Source of the DNA: CAZGUG01 sp964625335
GTDB lineage: Bacteria; Bacillota; Clostridia; Ch29
Reading direction: 5' to 3'
Length of the DNA: 64,000 bases
NCBI GenBank assembly: GCA_964625335.1
Contig: CAZVBE010000001.1
Span: 62,001 to 126,000 of the forward strand
Shown: in pieces, positions 24,706-33,903 of the stretch
How positions within the stretch are numbered: the first letter of the stretch is position 1
Layout: the number at the start of each line of letters is the position of its first letter
The notes under the pieces: generated by a model
The model's database searches: none
Seen by the model: the letters and a program-made list of their open reading frames with translations, nothing else
What the model was told of the DNA's origin: nothing
Program-made: the position numbers and the translations under genes

Positions 24706-24749
24706 AGACATTATCCATCTAAAGAGACGGATAATGCTGTCTATTTTTT
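24706..24749 (+). terminator. Terminator-like hairpin upstream of the betaine transporter
   Basis: GACATTATCC (24707-24716) pairs imperfectly with GGATAATGCTGTC (24729-24741), followed by TATTTTTT. It lies 75 bases before the first opu gene and points toward it, so it may be a transcription attenuator rather than the end of another unit; no + strand gene immediately precedes it. Confidence 0.55.
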
Positions 24750-24825
24750 GGGAATACTGTCATATAGAAACCTGAAAATCCGGATAATTTATCTTTGCAG
24801 ATAAAACAATAAATGAGGTGCAGAA

Positions 24826-26043
24826 ATGCTGAAGATTGAAGTTAAAGGTTTGACCAAGGTTTTTGGCAGAAATCCCAAACAGGCTATAAAGCTATTGGAA
24901 AAGGGAAAAACTAAAACGAATATATTAAAGGAAACAGGAATGACGGTAGGAGTGAATCGAGCATCCTTTGAGGTACACCTGGGAGAAACCTTTGTGATTA
25001 TGGGGTTATCCGGGAGTGGGAAGTCTACGCTTATCAGACTTATTAATCGTTTAATAGAGCCCAGTGCAGGCAGTGTGTTAATAGACGGCGAAGATTTAGC
25101 TAAAATGGATAAACACAAATTGAGAGAAACCAGAAGAAAAAAACTAAGTATGGTATTTCAAAAGTTTGGGCTGTTCCCCTATCGTACTATTTTAGAGAAT
25201 GCCGGATACGGATTGGAAGTACAAGGAACAGATAAAAAGGAAATCCATGAAAGGGCTTTTAAAGCGTTACAAATGGTAGGCCTTAAAGGGTACGAGGATC
25301 AATACCCCAGACAATTATCGGGAGGAATGCAGCAAAGGGTAGGGCTTGCAAGGGCGTTGGCCAATGATACAGACATTCTGTTAATGGATGAAGCATTTTC
25401 AGCCCTTGACCCACTAATTCGCAAGGAAATGCAGGACGAGCTTTTGGAGCTGCAGTCATCCATGCAAAAAACAATAATATTTATAACCCATGACCTGGAC
25501 GAAGCGCTCAAAATTGGGGATAGAATTGCATTGATGAAGGATGGAGAAATTGTACAGATTGGCACTCCAGAGGAAATAATGACCAATCCTGCAGATAATT
25601 ATGTTAGAAAATTTGTTCAAGATGTGGATAGATCCAAGGTATTTTCTGCGCAACACGTTATGAAGCATCCGGAAACCATTAATGTAGAGAAGCATGGGCC
25701 GCGGGTTGCGCTGCAGCGTATGAAGCAAGCCGGGATTTCAAGTATTTATGTTGTTAATAAAAATAAAGAGCTGCTGGGAGTGGTAACTGCGGATTCTGCT
25801 TCCGAAGCAGTAAAGAATGGAAATAAAGATATTTATGATGTAATGGAAACGGATATCCCTGTGGTTAGTCCGGATTTATCGATAAATGATTTATTTAATA
25901 TAATACACGATTCTCCTGTGCCTGTAGCTGTGGTTGAAGAAAAGATATTAAAGGGGATTATAGTCAGAGGTGCAGTATTGGCGGTTCTTGCCGGAAATGA
26001 GGTGGATGACCGTGACACAAATTCCTCCAATACCAATAGTTAA
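24826..26043 (+). CDS. opuAA: Glycine betaine/proline ABC transporter ATP-binding subunit
   Basis: 405 residues. Walker A GLSGSGKST near residue 62, Q-loop VFQKFGLFPYR, signature LSGGMQQRVGLARAL, Walker B ILLMDEAFSALDP and a HDLDEA switch histidine are all present. The insertion between the first strands and Walker A (NPKQAIKLLEKGKTK) and the two C-terminal CBS domains (about residues 280-395) are hallmarks of the ProV/OpuAA group. The CBS pair senses ionic strength in OpuA relatives. It imports glycine betaine or related compatible solutes for osmoprotection. It overlaps the permease gene. Confidence 0.93.
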   Translation: MLKIEVKGLTKVFGRNPKQAIKLLEKGKTKTNILKETGMTVGVNRASFEVHLGETFVIMGLSGSGKSTLIRLINRLIEPSAGSVLIDGEDLAKMDKHKLRETRRKKLSMVFQKFGLFPYRTILENAGYGLEVQGTDKKEIHERAFKALQMVGLKGYEDQYPRQLSGGMQQRVGLARALANDTDILLMDEAFSALDPLIRKEMQDELLELQSSMQKTIIFITHDLDEALKIGDRIALMKDGEIVQIGTPEEIMTNPADNYVRKFVQDVDRSKVFSAQHVMKHPETINVEKHGPRVALQRMKQAGISSIYVVNKNKELLGVVTADSASEAVKNGNKDIYDVMETDIPVVSPDLSINDLFNIIHDSPVPVAVVEEKILKGIIVRGAVLAVLAGNEVDDRDTNSSNTNS

Positions 26044-26854
26044 ATGGGCTGACATAATTGTAGCATGGCTGAGAAGAAATGCTCAGTGGTTTTTTGAACC
26101 GTTAAAGAATTTACTCGATTGGGCGGTAAGCAGGTTGAGTGGGGGGTTAATGGCTGTTCCGGCGTTACTTTTTATTGCCATTATGGCAGGGTTAACTTTG
26201 CTTGTAACCAGAAAAAATTGGCGTTTATCAACATTTGTTTTATTTGGATTATTGTTAATACAAAATCTTGGATACTGGGAAGGGACCATGCTGACACTTT
26301 CATTGATTTTAACATCCAGTTTAATAGCCATACTAATAGGCATACCCCTGGGAATATGGATGTCAAGGAGCAGAGCAGCACAGGATATAGTGACACCTAT
26401 ATTAGACCTTATGCAGACTATGCCTGCCTTTGTTTATTTAATACCCGCCGTATCTTTCTTTGGTATAGGAATGGTGCCCGGGATTATTGCATCTGTAATA
26501 TTTGCAATGCCTCCGGTTGTACGATTAACCAATCTTGGTATCCGTCAGGTTTCTGTAGAACTGATTGAAGCGGCAGATGCATTCGGGTCAACCGCTGCGC
26601 AAAAACTGTTTAAGGTACAAATCCCAATGGCTAAAAGCACTATTATGGCGGGCATTAACCAAACCATAATGTTAGCATTGTCTATGGTAGTTATAGCTTC
26701 TATGATTGGGGCCGAAGGTCTGGGGGTTGTGGTTTTCAGGGCTGTTACAAGAAATGAAGCAGGACAAGGTTTTGCTTCCGGTTTGTCTATTGTTATATTA
26801 GCAATAATCCTGGACCGTATTACTCAGGCACTTAATGTAAATAAAGAGCATTAA
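26012..26854 (+). CDS. opuAB: Glycine betaine/proline ABC transporter permease
   Basis: 280 residues if the GTG at 26012 is used (GAGGTGG six bases upstream); an ATG at 26006 abuts that site and is less likely. Several hydrophobic helices carry the ProW/OpuAB pattern, with the EAA-type cytoplasmic loop VELIEAADAFGSTAAQKLFKVQIP, which docks on the ATPase. The N-terminal amphipathic region before the first helix is typical of this subfamily. It overlaps opuAA by 32 bases, so the two are translationally coupled. Confidence 0.9.
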   Translation: MTQIPPIPIVKWADIIVAWLRRNAQWFFEPLKNLLDWAVSRLSGGLMAVPALLFIAIMAGLTLLVTRKNWRLSTFVLFGLLLIQNLGYWEGTMLTLSLILTSSLIAILIGIPLGIWMSRSRAAQDIVTPILDLMQTMPAFVYLIPAVSFFGIGMVPGIIASVIFAMPPVVRLTNLGIRQVSVELIEAADAFGSTAAQKLFKVQIPMAKSTIMAGINQTIMLALSMVVIASMIGAEGLGVVVFRAVTRNEAGQGFASGLSIVILAIILDRITQALNVNKEH

Positions 26855-26938
26855 AGCTTTAAGGGTAGCATCTGCTGACACTATGATTTGCTGTTATTAT
26901 CAACCGACTAGGATAAAAAAGAAGGAGGAAAACAAACA

Positions 26939-27847
26939 ATGGTAAGAAACAAGTGGAAAAGACTCGCAGTAATAGTATGTGCTGTATTGGTTCTGATTGC
27001 TGTAGGCTGTAGAAATAACAATGAACAAAACCGTCCGGAAAATGAAAACGGTTATACAAATATAGGACAACAGTTGGACTATAAGATTACCGGAATAGAT
27101 GCCGGGTCAGGAGTAGTGCAAGCTGCTGAACGGGCTGTTGAAGACTATGATTTGGATTTTACTGTACAAACCAGCTCAGGAGCTGCTATGACTCAAGCCC
27201 TTGCAGACGCAATTGAAAATGAAGAGCCGATTGTAGTTACCGGATGGTCACCCCATTGGAAATTTGCTAAATATGACTTAAAATACCTGGATGACCCTAA
27301 GGGGTCCTTTGGCGGTGCAGAGCATATAAATACAGTTACACGCTTGGGGTTACAGGAAGATATGCCAAATGCCCATGGTATTCTGGACAGATTTTATTGG
27401 ACCTCTGACGATATGGAAACTGTTATGCTAAAGGTTAACGAGGGAGAAGATGTAAAGGAAGCTGCCAGACAATGGATTAATGATAATCAGGAAAAAGTAG
27501 AAGAATGGACAGAAGGGGCAAATCAAGTAGAAGGAGAAAAAATCAAGCTTGCTTATGTGGCCTGGGACACTGAAATAGCATCTACCAATGTTATTGGAAT
27601 AGTATTGGAAGATATGGGGTATGATGTTACACTTACACAGGTAGAGGCAGGGCCAATGTGGGCTGCGGTGGCCAGTGGGGATGCAGATGCAATTGTCGCA
27701 GCATGGCTTCCGGCAACCCATGAGAAATATATGTCAGACTATAATGAACAGGTTGAAGATTTAGGTCCAAATCTTGAAGGAGCTAAGATAGGATTAGTTG
27801 TCCCTGAGTATATGGAAATTGACTCTATAGAAGACTTGGCAAATTAA
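26939..27847 (+). CDS. opuAC: Glycine betaine-binding lipoprotein of the ABC transporter
   Basis: 302 residues. A signal peptide ends in the lipobox IAVGC (Cys near residue 23), so the protein is anchored outside the membrane. Two OpuAC-type halves are visible. The first (about 45-185) contains SSGAAMTQALADAI and VTGWSPHWKFAKYDLKYL; the second (195-300) contains YVAWDTEIASTNVIG and VEAGPMWAAVASGDADA. Trp residues in both form the cage for quaternary amines. The order of the two halves corresponds to one of the two circularly permuted arrangements known among OpuAC proteins. AAGGAGG precedes the start. Confidence 0.9.
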   Translation: MVRNKWKRLAVIVCAVLVLIAVGCRNNNEQNRPENENGYTNIGQQLDYKITGIDAGSGVVQAAERAVEDYDLDFTVQTSSGAAMTQALADAIENEEPIVVTGWSPHWKFAKYDLKYLDDPKGSFGGAEHINTVTRLGLQEDMPNAHGILDRFYWTSDDMETVMLKVNEGEDVKEAARQWINDNQEKVEEWTEGANQVEGEKIKLAYVAWDTEIASTNVIGIVLEDMGYDVTLTQVEAGPMWAAVASGDADAIVAAWLPATHEKYMSDYNEQVEDLGPNLEGAKIGLVVPEYMEIDSIEDLAN

Positions 27848-27872
27848 TGTAAATATTTGTAACCGGCAATGC

Positions 27873-28270
27873 CCGTCATCCGTAAGGCGGCAGAGCTTTT
27901 AAAAGATGGCAGGGCGGCAATAAAGCGGATTTAAAAAATATCTTTTCGGGGCTGTGGGTTAAACTGGAGGAACGTCTATACAGCCCCGACCCAGGCATTC
28001 CGGACAATGTAGCGTCCATGGGGGTTTCCGGAGACGGCGGCGAATAAAACCGGCGTTTTTTTGATTCAGTTAAACCGGTACATGCTGAATATAAATTTCA
28101 GGAGGGAACCCACCGGGCAGATACCTCATTTGCAGGCTATAAGAAGATATTCTGCCGGAAGAGTTTTGCATGGTTTTTGTGGACAGCGCAAGGGCGGCCG
28201 GGGTTAAGGTACATATAATAAACAGGGATGCGGAAAACGAAGTTCCGGAATTTATGAGGAAGCTAAGCAA
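27873..28270 (+). pseudogene. Decayed second copy of the gene at 22415
   Basis: From 27873 the DNA repeats 22479 onward with long identical blocks (about 45 bases at first, then GGAGGAACGTCTATACAGCC). Frameshifts, a stop (GAATAA at about 28041) and internal deletions follow. Traces continue to about 28178, including the equivalent of the AGGAAGAGTT...CATGG stretch. The last 90 bases hold an open frame ending in EVPEFMRKLSNEA at 28270 with no counterpart in the intact copy. The region cannot encode the full protein. Confidence 0.75.
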
Positions 28271-28395
28271 CGAAGCATAGATGTTCGCAGGACAAATGGG
28301 AAACGACTGAGAGTTGATGCGCGTCCGAATAATATGGCCGTATTTATAGCATGCTACTGGTATGCCTTGATTCGCAAACTTTTGGGAGTGTTTAT

Positions 28396-28848
28396 ATGAA
28401 CAGGGAAAAATTAATATCCAGGTTGAATTGGTTCTTCAACCTGGAACTAAACCAGGTGGATTTGTATACTTCCCAGAGCAGATACAGTCATGACCCCTAC
28501 GTTAAGATTGCTTTTGAACGCATCTCATATATCGAGCAACAGCATGTTGACAACATTGCGGACAAGATTAAGGAACTCGGCGGAAAACCCAGTAAGATCG
28601 GTGATGTGCTCGCTCCCATAGCGGGCGGTGCTGCCGGTACCGTATTGTCACTTGCCGGTCTGTCAAATGTACTAAGGGCCAATATACTAATCGAAAAGAA
28701 GGCGATGAAGGACTATAAGCATTTAATTCATGGGTTAAAGAGAACATACGGCGATATTGAACTGGTCACGTTGCTGCAGAACAACCTTTTCGATGAGGAC
28801 CTGCATACCGCCTGGTTCCAGAGGGAACTTTCCAGGCTGAAGAACTAG
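28396..28848 (+). CDS. Ferritin-like di-iron/rubrerythrin-type protein
   Basis: 150 residues from the ATG at 28396, with GGGAG seven bases upstream. It is all-helical with two ExxH-like pairs (IEQQHVDNIADKI near residue 48 and FDEDLHTAWFQREL near 135) plus ELNQVDLY and EKKAMKDY helices. This is the pattern of ferritin-like four-helix di-iron proteins (COQ7/rubrerythrin relatives). A glycine-rich hydrophobic stretch (APIAGGAAGTVLSLAGLS) in the middle is as in COQ7-type membrane-associated proteins. It may handle iron or peroxide. A longer in-frame start at 28351 has no ribosome site. Confidence 0.7.
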   Translation: MNREKLISRLNWFFNLELNQVDLYTSQSRYSHDPYVKIAFERISYIEQQHVDNIADKIKELGGKPSKIGDVLAPIAGGAAGTVLSLAGLSNVLRANILIEKKAMKDYKHLIHGLKRTYGDIELVTLLQNNLFDEDLHTAWFQRELSRLKN

Positions 28849-28917
28849 CCGCACTTGTACCCAACCTCATTAACGGGCTGAAACAAGAGATGTTATGACC
28901 AGCTTTCAGGCTGCCGG

Positions 28918-30393
28918 CTATCGTGTGGGAATAGATACTCTGAATGTGCTGCCCCTACCCGGCTTGCTGTCTACATCCACGTCTCCACCGTGCAGTTCCA
29001 CCAACTGCCTGGTAATGGCAAGCCCAAGACCGGGGCTTTTTTTTGCGTTACCACGGGCCTTGTCTACCTTATAGAACCGTTCCCATATTCTACCTTGTTC
29101 ATCCGGCGGTATGCCGACACCCGTATCCTCTATCTCGAAAACAATTCTGTCCTTGTCGGCTGCAGGGTAAGCGCGCAGCCAGACGGTGCCTCCTTCCGGG
29201 GTATACTGGACAGCGTTCCCCAAAAGGTTAACCAATATTTGATGCATTCTGTCCCTGTCGGCAATAATGGCTGGCAGTCTTTCGCTTACCTGGAGTTTTA
29301 TTGAAATATTTTTACTGTCTGCCCGGGTTGAAATGCTGTTATAACTACGTTGAGCTATCTCTTGCGCCCGCAGGTATTCCTTTTTCAGTTTAACATCCCC
29401 GCTCTCTATCGAGGACAGTTCCATCAAATCCTGTAACAAACGGTCCAAGTGCTTGCTGTTGTCCAATATCAGATGCAGGTATTTGCTCCGGTCTTCAGGA
29501 GGCAGGAGCCCATCCAGCATTAACTCCGTATAACCCTGAATAGCGCTTAAAGGTGTCCGGAAATCATGAGAAACGTTGTCCAGTAAATTTTTGCGCAGGA
29601 CAGCCAGTTTTTTCTGTTCCAGCACTGTTTTTTCAATTTCTGCTGCGGCGTAGTTAAATGCGCTGGTAATCTGTCCGATTTCGTCATCGCGCTCTACGTG
29701 AATACGGCTTTTAAAATTACCTGCAGCCAGCTCTCTGGCAGATTTATTAATCGCCCGCAAGGGCTGGGCAATTTTCCGGGATAGTGAGAAAGCGATAAAG
29801 CCTGCAATAAAGGTGGCGCCTAATCCGGATAAAAGAATCAGCTTGCTCAGGTTGGCAATAGTATCTTCTATTCCTTTCAGAGGGGCATCCAGAGTAATGA
29901 TACCAATTATTTCTTCCGGGTTTTCCTCTTCATCAACCATCTTCGGGATAGGAAGGGGCATTGCCACCAACAGGCGCTTGGCCCCCGGGCCAAAGGCTTT
30001 TTTGGTAAGGGCGTTCCCCTTAAATACTTGCTCCAGCTCCTGTTCCTCAAAATTCAGACCTTCTACCGTGGGATTATCTCCCCCTTCAGGCAAAGCCCTG
30101 GCAACGACCTCTCCATTGATATCCAATACTTTAATCTTCATATCCAGGGACTTGGCAAGGGGTGCCACAACGTCAGGTATTATTTCCGGGGTATTGTCCC
30201 CCAGGGAATCCTGGATTAAGTTGGCTACAGTTTCAGCCTGCTGTTTGATTTCAAACTCTCTCATGCCGTAAAAGTATTTTTCCACAAGGTAAGATAGCAA
30301 TGCCCCTACGGCTATCAGAGTGATCAGGATTACAATAAGGAAGTTGGTCAAAAGCTTGCCAAAGATGCTCCTGGGCTGGAAAAAATACTTCAT
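28918..30393 (-). CDS. HAMP-domain sensor histidine kinase
   Basis: 491 residues. Transmembrane helices at about 15-37 and 185-207 flank an extracytoplasmic sensor domain of about 150 residues. A HAMP segment follows (RKIAQPLRAINKSARELAAGNF), then the HisKA box NVSHDFRTPLSAIQGY with the phospho-accepting His. The ATPase boxes are NLLGNAVQYTPEGG (N), DTGVGIPPDEQ (G1) and GLGLAI (G2). It overlaps the response-regulator gene by ATGA, so the pair forms one operon read right to left. The stimulus is not evident; the adjoining DUF1624 gene upstream is a candidate member of the same regulon. Confidence 0.92.
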   Translation of the reverse strand: MKYFFQPRSIFGKLLTNFLIVILITLIAVGALLSYLVEKYFYGMREFEIKQQAETVANLIQDSLGDNTPEIIPDVVAPLAKSLDMKIKVLDINGEVVARALPEGGDNPTVEGLNFEEQELEQVFKGNALTKKAFGPGAKRLLVAMPLPIPKMVDEEENPEEIIGIITLDAPLKGIEDTIANLSKLILLSGLGATFIAGFIAFSLSRKIAQPLRAINKSARELAAGNFKSRIHVERDDEIGQITSAFNYAAAEIEKTVLEQKKLAVLRKNLLDNVSHDFRTPLSAIQGYTELMLDGLLPPEDRSKYLHLILDNSKHLDRLLQDLMELSSIESGDVKLKKEYLRAQEIAQRSYNSISTRADSKNISIKLQVSERLPAIIADRDRMHQILVNLLGNAVQYTPEGGTVWLRAYPAADKDRIVFEIEDTGVGIPPDEQGRIWERFYKVDKARGNAKKSPGLGLAITRQLVELHGGDVDVDSKPGRGSTFRVSIPTR

Positions 30394-31082
30394 TTTGGCC
30401 TCACCTCAAACTTGTATCCTATGCCCCATACTGTCTGAATATATTGAAACTGGCCGGTATCGAGTTTTTGACGCAGCCTTTTAATATGTTCATCCACTGT
30501 GCGGGTATTGCCTTGATAGTCATATCCCCATATACGCTGCAATATTTCTTCCCTGGAAAAAAGCTGACCGGGTTGTTGGATGAGCAGTGCCAGCAGCTCA
30601 AACTCCTTGGGTGACATTTCTATATTCTTATCGCCGGAAAGCACCCGGTAACCGCTGATATCAACGGTCAGGCCCGAAACATTGATTACTTTAGCCTTGT
30701 TATATTCTCTGGAACGGCGAATGAGTGCCTGGACACGGATGGTCAGTTCCCTGGGGCTGAAGGGCTTGACAACATAATCATCGGCACCGATCTGGAAACC
30801 AAGTATTCTGTCAGCTTCGGATGTTTTTGCCGTTAGCATTATAATAGAAACTCCCTTTTGTGGCCCGCTTCGAATCCGGCGGCAAACTTCCCAGCCGTCC
30901 AGAACCGGCAGCATAATATCCAGGACAATAACTTCATAGTTATTATCATTCATAAGATCCAGGGCGGTTTTCCCGTCAAAGGCTGTATCAACCTGAAAAC
31001 CCTCCGCCTTCAGGGCAATGGATACCATATCACAAATATCCTTATCATCATCAACCACCAGCACCTTGCCAGTCCACTGCAT
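30390..31082 (-). CDS. OmpR/PhoB-family response regulator
   Basis: 230 residues. The receiver domain has the acidic pair DDD near residue 10, the phospho-acceptor Asp in VIVLDIMLPVLDG near 55, and Thr/Lys in MLTAKT and VVKPFSPREL. The winged-helix effector (about 130-228) contains MSPKEFELLALLIQQPGQLFSREEILQRIWG and VDEHIKRLRQKL. It is the partner of the kinase encoded immediately downstream. Target genes are not known. Confidence 0.94.
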   Translation of the reverse strand: MQWTGKVLVVDDDKDICDMVSIALKAEGFQVDTAFDGKTALDLMNDNNYEVIVLDIMLPVLDGWEVCRRIRSGPQKGVSIIMLTAKTSEADRILGFQIGADDYVVKPFSPRELTIRVQALIRRSREYNKAKVINVSGLTVDISGYRVLSGDKNIEMSPKEFELLALLIQQPGQLFSREEILQRIWGYDYQGNTRTVDEHIKRLRQKLDTGQFQYIQTVWGIGYKFEVRPK

Positions 31083-31118
31083 ATATTACACCATCCCTGC
31101 ATTAAACTTTATATAATA

Positions 31119-32258
31119 TTAACCTTCGCTCATGCTACGCTCAGCTCCTGCTTTATGCTGCAAAAATTTCCCTGACAAATATAACCACCACGGTGCATTG
31201 CGCAGGGAGCGGGGCCTTAATACGAGTTGGAAAATCCATTCCATGATACCGTAGACTGTAAAATCATTATTGTATTGACGCCATTCAGCCATTCTTATTA
31301 TCCCTAAGGTCAGCAGACCTGACTGGAAAACCGCCATCGGCCGGTTAAAGGTATTCAACAGATCTGTTAGATATAAAGGGGCGAAAAAAACCAGGTAGTG
31401 GGCTACAAAAAGAAACAGGGCATCTTTTCCTACACTAATCAAAGATATCACCGGGTTACTCTTTTGCAGCAGGGTAAAATTAAAAACATAAAGCAGCAGC
31501 ATTACCATACCCATCCCGAGCAGCATAAAGGCAAGGCTCATGTCAATGCGCCGAATCGGCTGCAGCCAAAGGTGAAGCACTAAACCCGACGCTGTCAAAG
31601 CTATCCCCCAAAGGCCGGTCCACAGACCAAGACCTCTGCTTTTAAGCCTGTGTCCCAGACAAAATCCCAGAGCATTCAGTGCCAATACTGCCAGTATTGG
31701 AAAAGGCCCCTTAAGAAAAACAGCCGGAAAACGTGTCAATGGCAGTCCGGCAGCTATGTAGTGTACCGTTAAAACTACCAGCCCGGCTGCGAAAACAAGT
31801 TTAACGCTTTTTCTGAGATTATTATACCTGCCCGCCAGTAGAAAACCGGCAGCCACCAGGAATAAGGACACTGCCTGGGCCTGCAGCACGCCCCAGGTTT
31901 TTGAAAGGGCGACGCCTACCAGAAACAGCTGGCCAAACCTTCTGGCATAAGATGCAAGTAATTCCTGAAAGTTTGCCTGTGCCCTGATTCTGGATAAAAC
32001 TGAAAGGTAGAGCGCTGCTCCGGATATGACATAGAAGAAGGGTGTGGCCATATCTCCCACGGAATTTACACCGAACAGGCTTATTACATCGTGGGACCTG
32101 CCGGTAAAAAACCAATGCAGCCCGTGGCTGAAAACCATCATAAGGATAGCCAGTCCCCTGACTGCATCAATAGAGACAATTCGTTCTCCTATTCCGGAAT
32201 AAAGCGCAGCTTCTGAAAACATGTTTTGCTGTGGATTCAAATTATTTTTTTGTCTCAT
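31119..32258 (-). CDS. DUF1624/heparan-alpha-glucosaminide acetyltransferase-like membrane protein
   Basis: 379 residues with about ten membrane helices. The N-terminal motif SIDAVRGLAILMMVFSHGLHWFF is the signature of the DUF1624/acyltransferase-3-like superfamily, in which a His near the first helix takes part in acyl transfer. Members acetylate sugars or are uncharacterised. AGGGGGA precedes the ATG. It lies 36 bases upstream of the response regulator in the same direction and may be part of that transcript. Substrate unknown. Confidence 0.75.
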   Translation of the reverse strand: MRQKNNLNPQQNMFSEAALYSGIGERIVSIDAVRGLAILMMVFSHGLHWFFTGRSHDVISLFGVNSVGDMATPFFYVISGAALYLSVLSRIRAQANFQELLASYARRFGQLFLVGVALSKTWGVLQAQAVSLFLVAAGFLLAGRYNNLRKSVKLVFAAGLVVLTVHYIAAGLPLTRFPAVFLKGPFPILAVLALNALGFCLGHRLKSRGLGLWTGLWGIALTASGLVLHLWLQPIRRIDMSLAFMLLGMGMVMLLLYVFNFTLLQKSNPVISLISVGKDALFLFVAHYLVFFAPLYLTDLLNTFNRPMAVFQSGLLTLGIIRMAEWRQYNNDFTVYGIMEWIFQLVLRPRSLRNAPWWLYLSGKFLQHKAGAERSMSEG

Positions 32259-32375
32259 CGAAATCCCCCTTACTATAACAACTATAACGAATAAGTTTAA
32301 AGCTTAATTCAACAAATTTTAAACAAAGTGTAAACTTTTATGGAAAGGGGAATTTTAGTTTTTTGGTATAGCTAA

Positions 32376-32402
32376 TAAAAAAAGCCCCATCGGTGCCTGG
32401 GG
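32376..32402 (-). terminator. Terminator after the MATE gene
   Basis: Read on the - strand, CCCCA and TGGGG arms (32398-32402 and 32385-32389) enclose an eight-base loop and are followed by CTTTTTTTATT. It lies 115 bases beyond the MATE stop codon. Confidence 0.65.
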
Positions 32403-32516
32403 AAAAGTTTGGAAGCGCCTATAATTTAACCTGCCGGCTCAAACGGTTGCTAAACGCCAGAATTTGCGGCGCTTTTCATCGGCGGCATAACCCGACCCTA
32501 TGACGAAAGCTTCACT

Positions 32517-33902
32517 TTACCTGCTTTGGGCTGCTACTTTTTTGGAAACTGTCTTAATCGAATCCTGCTCCAGGTTCTTAATACCATAATAAAACCATAT
32601 GCCCGTCAATAAAGCCGAGAAAAAGTCTGCAAAGGGTGTTGCATACAACAACCCGTTAATACCCCAGAATTTGGGGAAAATAATGAGTGCCGGAATAAGA
32701 AGGATTACCTGTCTTGTAAGGTTTAAAAACATAGCGGATTTAGATCTGCCGATGGCTTGGAAGAAATTAGAGCCAATAAAATGAAAGCCAAGTACAGGCA
32801 GGCACAAAAACCATGTTATTACTGCATGTCTTCCGAATTCCACTAGCTCGGGTTCGCGGTTGAACAGAGAAATCAGCTGTACCGGGAAAAGCCTTGTTAT
32901 TATATAGCCTGAAACTACAATTGCGGTAGCAGCAATTATCGCAAGTTTTGTGGCGGTTTTTACCCTGCCGTATTTTCTGGCTCCATAATTAAAGCTGATT
33001 ATTGGCTGAACGCCCTGTCTTATTCCCATAAGAGGCATCAGCAGTAAAGTCCGGATACTGTTAATAATGCCCATGCCCGATACTGCTATATCGCCGCCGT
33101 ATATAAGCAGGCTTTTGTTGAGTATTGCATTCAAAAGGCTGTTAGCAAGCTGTATGGAGAAACCGGGCAGTCCCAGGAAGGTTATGCTGGCTATAATACC
33201 CGGCCTTAGCTTCATAAATTTGAGCTTAAGCTTGTTTCTGCTGCGTTTGCCTATAAAATATGACACAACCCATACAGCCGAGATCGATTGTGCAAGGATG
33301 GTGGCAAGGGCCGCTCCCGACATGCCCATCCTGAAAACATAAATAAATATAGGGTCTAACAGGATGTTTACACCTGCCCCAATAAACATGGTCATCATAG
33401 CTATATTGGGATTGCCGTCGGCACGAATAAAATTATTCATTCCCATGCTTACCACCTGAAAAACCGCTCCAAAGAAGATTATTCTCATATATTCCATGGA
33501 ATAGGGCAGTACTGTCTGGCTGGCACCGAACAGGGACAGTATGTCTTCAAGAAAAATCTGGCCCAAAATCATGAATGAAAGGCCGGAAATAATAAGCAGT
33601 ACAAAAGCATTCCCGAGGGCGTTTTGCGCTCCTTCATGCCGTTCTTCTCCCAGTCTTAACGAGAATAGGGTAGCTCCACCCACCCCGAATAAATTGCCCA
33701 TTGACATGAGTATTATCATGATTGGAAAACAAATTGTTATTCCCGCCAAACCGTAGGAGCCCAAATCGGGGCTGTTTCCTATAAAGATCCGGTCAACAAC
33801 ATTATATAGAGAGTTAACTACCATTCCTACAATGGCGGGCACAGAAAACTTTATCAAAAGTTTTAAAACTTTTTCCTGGCCCAGTGGGTTTACATATTCC
33901 AT
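32517..33902 (-). CDS. MATE-family multidrug efflux transporter
   Basis: 461 residues with about 12 membrane helices in two related halves. MATE features are FSVPAIVGMVVNSLYNVVDRIFIG at the start, NNFIRADGNPNIAMM in helix 5-6 and the related GSNFFQAIGRSKSAMF in the second half. It should export cationic or amphipathic compounds using Na+ or H+. It begins one base after the MarR stop codon, with GGAGGAAC inside the end of marR, so the two genes form an operon controlled by MarR. Confidence 0.92.
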   Translation of the reverse strand: MEYVNPLGQEKVLKLLIKFSVPAIVGMVVNSLYNVVDRIFIGNSPDLGSYGLAGITICFPIMIILMSMGNLFGVGGATLFSLRLGEERHEGAQNALGNAFVLLIISGLSFMILGQIFLEDILSLFGASQTVLPYSMEYMRIIFFGAVFQVVSMGMNNFIRADGNPNIAMMTMFIGAGVNILLDPIFIYVFRMGMSGAALATILAQSISAVWVVSYFIGKRSRNKLKLKFMKLRPGIIASITFLGLPGFSIQLANSLLNAILNKSLLIYGGDIAVSGMGIINSIRTLLLMPLMGIRQGVQPIISFNYGARKYGRVKTATKLAIIAATAIVVSGYIITRLFPVQLISLFNREPELVEFGRHAVITWFLCLPVLGFHFIGSNFFQAIGRSKSAMFLNLTRQVILLIPALIIFPKFWGINGLLYATPFADFFSALLTGIWFYYGIKNLEQDSIKTVSKKVAAQSR

Positions 33903-33903
33903 G

